Positions 62,284-64,000 of a stretch of DNA of 64,000 nt are shown here, piece after piece (position 1 is the first letter of the stretch; each line of letters opens with the position of its first letter). The notes beneath the pieces were generated by a model, which worked only from the letters and a program-made list of their open reading frames with translations, made no database searches and was not told the origin of the DNA. Location: the NCBI RefSeq assembly GCF_011762155.1, contig NZ_JAASQL010000003.1, positions 124,001 through 188,000 on the forward strand, read 5' to 3'. The DNA comes from Wenyingzhuangia heitensis. Its GTDB lineage: Bacteria; Bacteroidota; Bacteroidia; Flavobacteriales; Flavobacteriaceae. Both the position numbers and the translations under genes were made by a program.

Positions 62284-63723
62284 TTATTTTACAAAAGCAT
62301 CTAAACTAGCTTTTACTCCGTTTGCTACAATCCCTTCTAGGTGAGAAGTTACTGCTGCTTCTACTCCTTCTAAAGCTGTTAAATCTGTTCCCCAGAAATC
62401 TGTATTAGATAAAGTAGCTTTTACAATAGCAGGAACGTTTCCTGTTGCCCATTGGGCTTTAAAGAAGTCTAAAGCTGATTGGTCATCTTTTAATGCAATT
62501 TCTTCACCATTTCTATCTCCTTTGTAGAATGCAATTAAAGAAGCTAAAGAGAATAACAATCCTTGTGGTAACTCATTCTTTCTCTTAATGTATTCTAAAA
62601 CTGATGGTAAAACTCTTGTTTTAAATTTAGAGGTAGAGTTTAAAGAAATGCTCATTAACGCATGCTCTAAGTATGGGTTTCTAAAACGATCTAATACATC
62701 GTTAGAAAATTGTTTCAATTCAGCATCTGGTAAATCTAACGTAGGACAGATTTCATTAACAATCGTGTTCTTTAAGTAAGTTCCAACCACCTCATCTTCT
62801 AAAGATTCACGTACTTTATCTATTCCATATAAGTAACCTACAGGAACTAAAGTTGTGTGTGCTCCGTTTAAAATTCTTACTTTACGAGTTCTGTATGGCT
62901 CCATATTGTCTGTAAACACAATATTTAATCCACATGCTTCGGCAGGAATTTCATTTTTTACAGATGCAGGTCCTTCAATTACCCATAAGTGGAATTGCTC
63001 TCCTTCTACAACTAAGTTGTCTTTGTATCCTAATTCTTTAGTAATTGCATCCATTTTATCTCTTGGATATCCTGGTACAATTCTATCTACTAAAGAATTA
63101 CAGAAAATATTATCATTATTAATCCAAGCAACAAACTCTTCCCCTAAGTTCCAGTCTGCAGCGTATTGTAAAATAATTTTCTTTAAGTTATCTCCGTTTT
63201 TGTCAATTAACTCACAAGGAATTAAAATTAAACCTTTGTCAGAAGCTCCGTTAAAAGTTTGAAATCTCTTAAACAATAAAGCTGTTAACTTTCCCGGAAA
63301 ACTAGATTGAGGTGCATCGTCTAACTTATCATCAGCATTGTAAGCAATACCAGCTTCTGTTGTATTAGAAATCATAAAACGTAAATCTGGATTTTCAGCT
63401 ACCGCTAAATAATCTGCAGGATTTGCGTAAGGATCAATTCCTCTTTGGATACAGTCTACAATTTGGTGCTCGCTAATTGCTTCTCCATTCTTAATTCCGT
63501 TTAAATATAATGTATACAATCCATCTTGATCGTTTAACATTTTAATTAAACCCTGATCGATTGGCTGAACAGCAACAACTCCAGCATCAAAGTTTGCATT
63601 TTTGTTCATTTCATGAATCATCCAGTTAGCAAAAGCTCTCAAGAAGTTTCCTTCTCCAAATTGAATAATTCTTTCAGTATATGTTTTTACAGTCGTTGCT
63701 GTACTTCTATTTAATGAATTCAT
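62284..63723 (-). CDS. uxaB: Tagaturonate reductase (altronate oxidoreductase)
   Basis: The 479-aa mannitol-dehydrogenase-family protein is of UxaB length. N-terminal NAD-binding part: IIQFGEGNFLRAFANWMI. The catalytic Lys-x5-Asn-x-x-His arrangement is visible in RKVRILNGAHTTLVPVG. It interconverts D-tagaturonate and D-altronate with NADH. In galacturonate users it follows UxaC; no uxaC is seen here, so its tagaturonate may come from L-galactonate instead. Own leader of 73 bp after the uxaA terminator. Confidence 0.92.
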   Translation of the reverse strand: MNSLNRSTATTVKTYTERIIQFGEGNFLRAFANWMIHEMNKNANFDAGVVAVQPIDQGLIKMLNDQDGLYTLYLNGIKNGEAISEHQIVDCIQRGIDPYANPADYLAVAENPDLRFMISNTTEAGIAYNADDKLDDAPQSSFPGKLTALLFKRFQTFNGASDKGLILIPCELIDKNGDNLKKIILQYAADWNLGEEFVAWINNDNIFCNSLVDRIVPGYPRDKMDAITKELGYKDNLVVEGEQFHLWVIEGPASVKNEIPAEACGLNIVFTDNMEPYRTRKVRILNGAHTTLVPVGYLYGIDKVRESLEDEVVGTYLKNTIVNEICPTLDLPDAELKQFSNDVLDRFRNPYLEHALMSISLNSTSKFKTRVLPSVLEYIKRKNELPQGLLFSLASLIAFYKGDRNGEEIALKDDQSALDFFKAQWATGNVPAIVKATLSNTDFWGTDLTALEGVEAAVTSHLEGIVANGVKASLDAFVK

Positions 63724-63796
63724 TTTTTTTATTTTAGTAATTAATACAAAGTAGCTAGTACATAGACTGAACTACTTAAAATTTTATTTAAAAAAG

Positions 63797-63831
63797 GTAC
63801 AGAGTATTACTTTATACTGAATACTCTGTAC
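63797..63831 (-). terminator. Intrinsic terminator after uxaA
   Basis: GTACAGAGTATT/AATACTCTGTAC stem (63797-63808, 63820-63831) followed on the minus strand by a T-run, 10 bp after the uxaA stop. Confidence 0.9.
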
Positions 63832-63840
63832 TTGATATTA

Positions 63841-64000
63841 TTATAGAGACACTCCTCTTTTCCAAGGAATAAAATCATTATTACCATGTAAAACAGCCTT
63901 AGATGCAGTCTCTCCACTTGCCACTCTAATTACATGATCTAAAATCTTTTCTCCCATTGTTTGAATCGTATCCTCTCCTGTAATTACAGTTCCTGTATTA
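63841..64000 (-). CDS. uxaA: Altronate dehydratase, C-terminal end only
   Basis: The minus strand reads 52 codons to a TAA at 63841: ...TGTVITGEDTIQTMGEKILD... with the ending NDFIPWKRGVSL, the typical C-terminus of UxaA. The rest is outside the window. UxaA dehydrates D-altronate to KDG. Together with uxaB next to it this gives two successive steps of one route. Confidence 0.85.
   Translation of the reverse strand, partial: NTGTVITGEDTIQTMGEKILDHVIRVASGETASKAVLHGNNDFIPWKRGVSL

Noticed and set aside
58802-64000. Plain L-fucose oxidation operon
   Set aside because: FucP, mutarotase, SDR and lactonase would fit, but UxaB and UxaA need a C6-hydroxylated sugar acid and no fuconate dehydratase is seen. 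Kept as an alternative for the first four genes.

Overview
The window is low-GC DNA with the gene content and order of a marine flavobacterium (Bacteroidota). Evidence for this: TAnnTTTG-type promoters, a SusC/SusD pair, type IX secretion (T9SS) tails, exosortase XrtF, and the cytochrome oxidase/SCO1/DUF420 and mreBCD-mrdA-rodA gene runs. The genus cannot be fixed from sequence reading alone.

Region 1 (1-22.8 kb) is mostly housekeeping. It holds a cut-off secreted beta-helix protein, a membrane-anchored TPR/HTH regulator, two identical tRNA-Leu(UAA) genes, the heme O synthase/cytochrome oxidase/SCO1 assembly cluster, rsmA, mgtE, two DMT-family transporters, exosortase XrtF with its partner, purH, mreB-mreC-mreD-mrdA-rodA, pyrF, a BtuF-like protein and a lipoprotein.

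Region 2 (23-39 kb, all minus strand) is a red-algal galactan (agar/porphyran) catabolic block. IclR-family regulator and two 28-bp palindromes stand in front of a run: zinc alcohol dehydrogenase, KduD-like SDR, aldehyde dehydrogenase, enolase-superfamily cycloisomerase, aldose 1-epimerase, RhaT-like symporter and GH117 anhydro-galactosidase. GH2, GH29 and GH86 enzymes follow. The cytoplasmic set matches the known route from 3,6-anhydro-L-galactose to 2-keto-3-deoxygluconate (KDG).

Region 3 (39.4-48 kb) has two closely related membrane TPR/coiled-coil/HTH regulators. Between them lie a fibronectin-like lipoprotein, a DUF4197 protein, a 54-aa Cys-rich protein, a methyltransferase, a DUF1684 protein and a CxxCH/FG-GAP lipoprotein.

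Region 4 (48-58.6 kb) is the glycan capture part: SusC, SusD, a surface lipoprotein, a secreted binding-module protein with a T9SS tail, and two GH16 endo-galactanase lipoproteins.

Region 5 (58.8-64 kb, minus strand) carries an L-rhamnose/L-fucose-type mutarotase, a FucP-like permease, an SDR sugar dehydrogenase, a COG3618 lactonase, tagaturonate reductase (UxaB) and the end of altronate dehydratase (UxaA). I read this as a route for L-galactose that also ends at KDG, so both L-sugars of agar/porphyran would converge. KDG kinase, KDPG aldolase and sulfatases are not in the window.

The observations most worth checking are the proposed L-galactose route, the twin palindromic operators, the membrane one-component regulators with a recurring CTAGAC motif in nearby promoters, and an alcohol dehydrogenase that has lost its structural-zinc cysteines.
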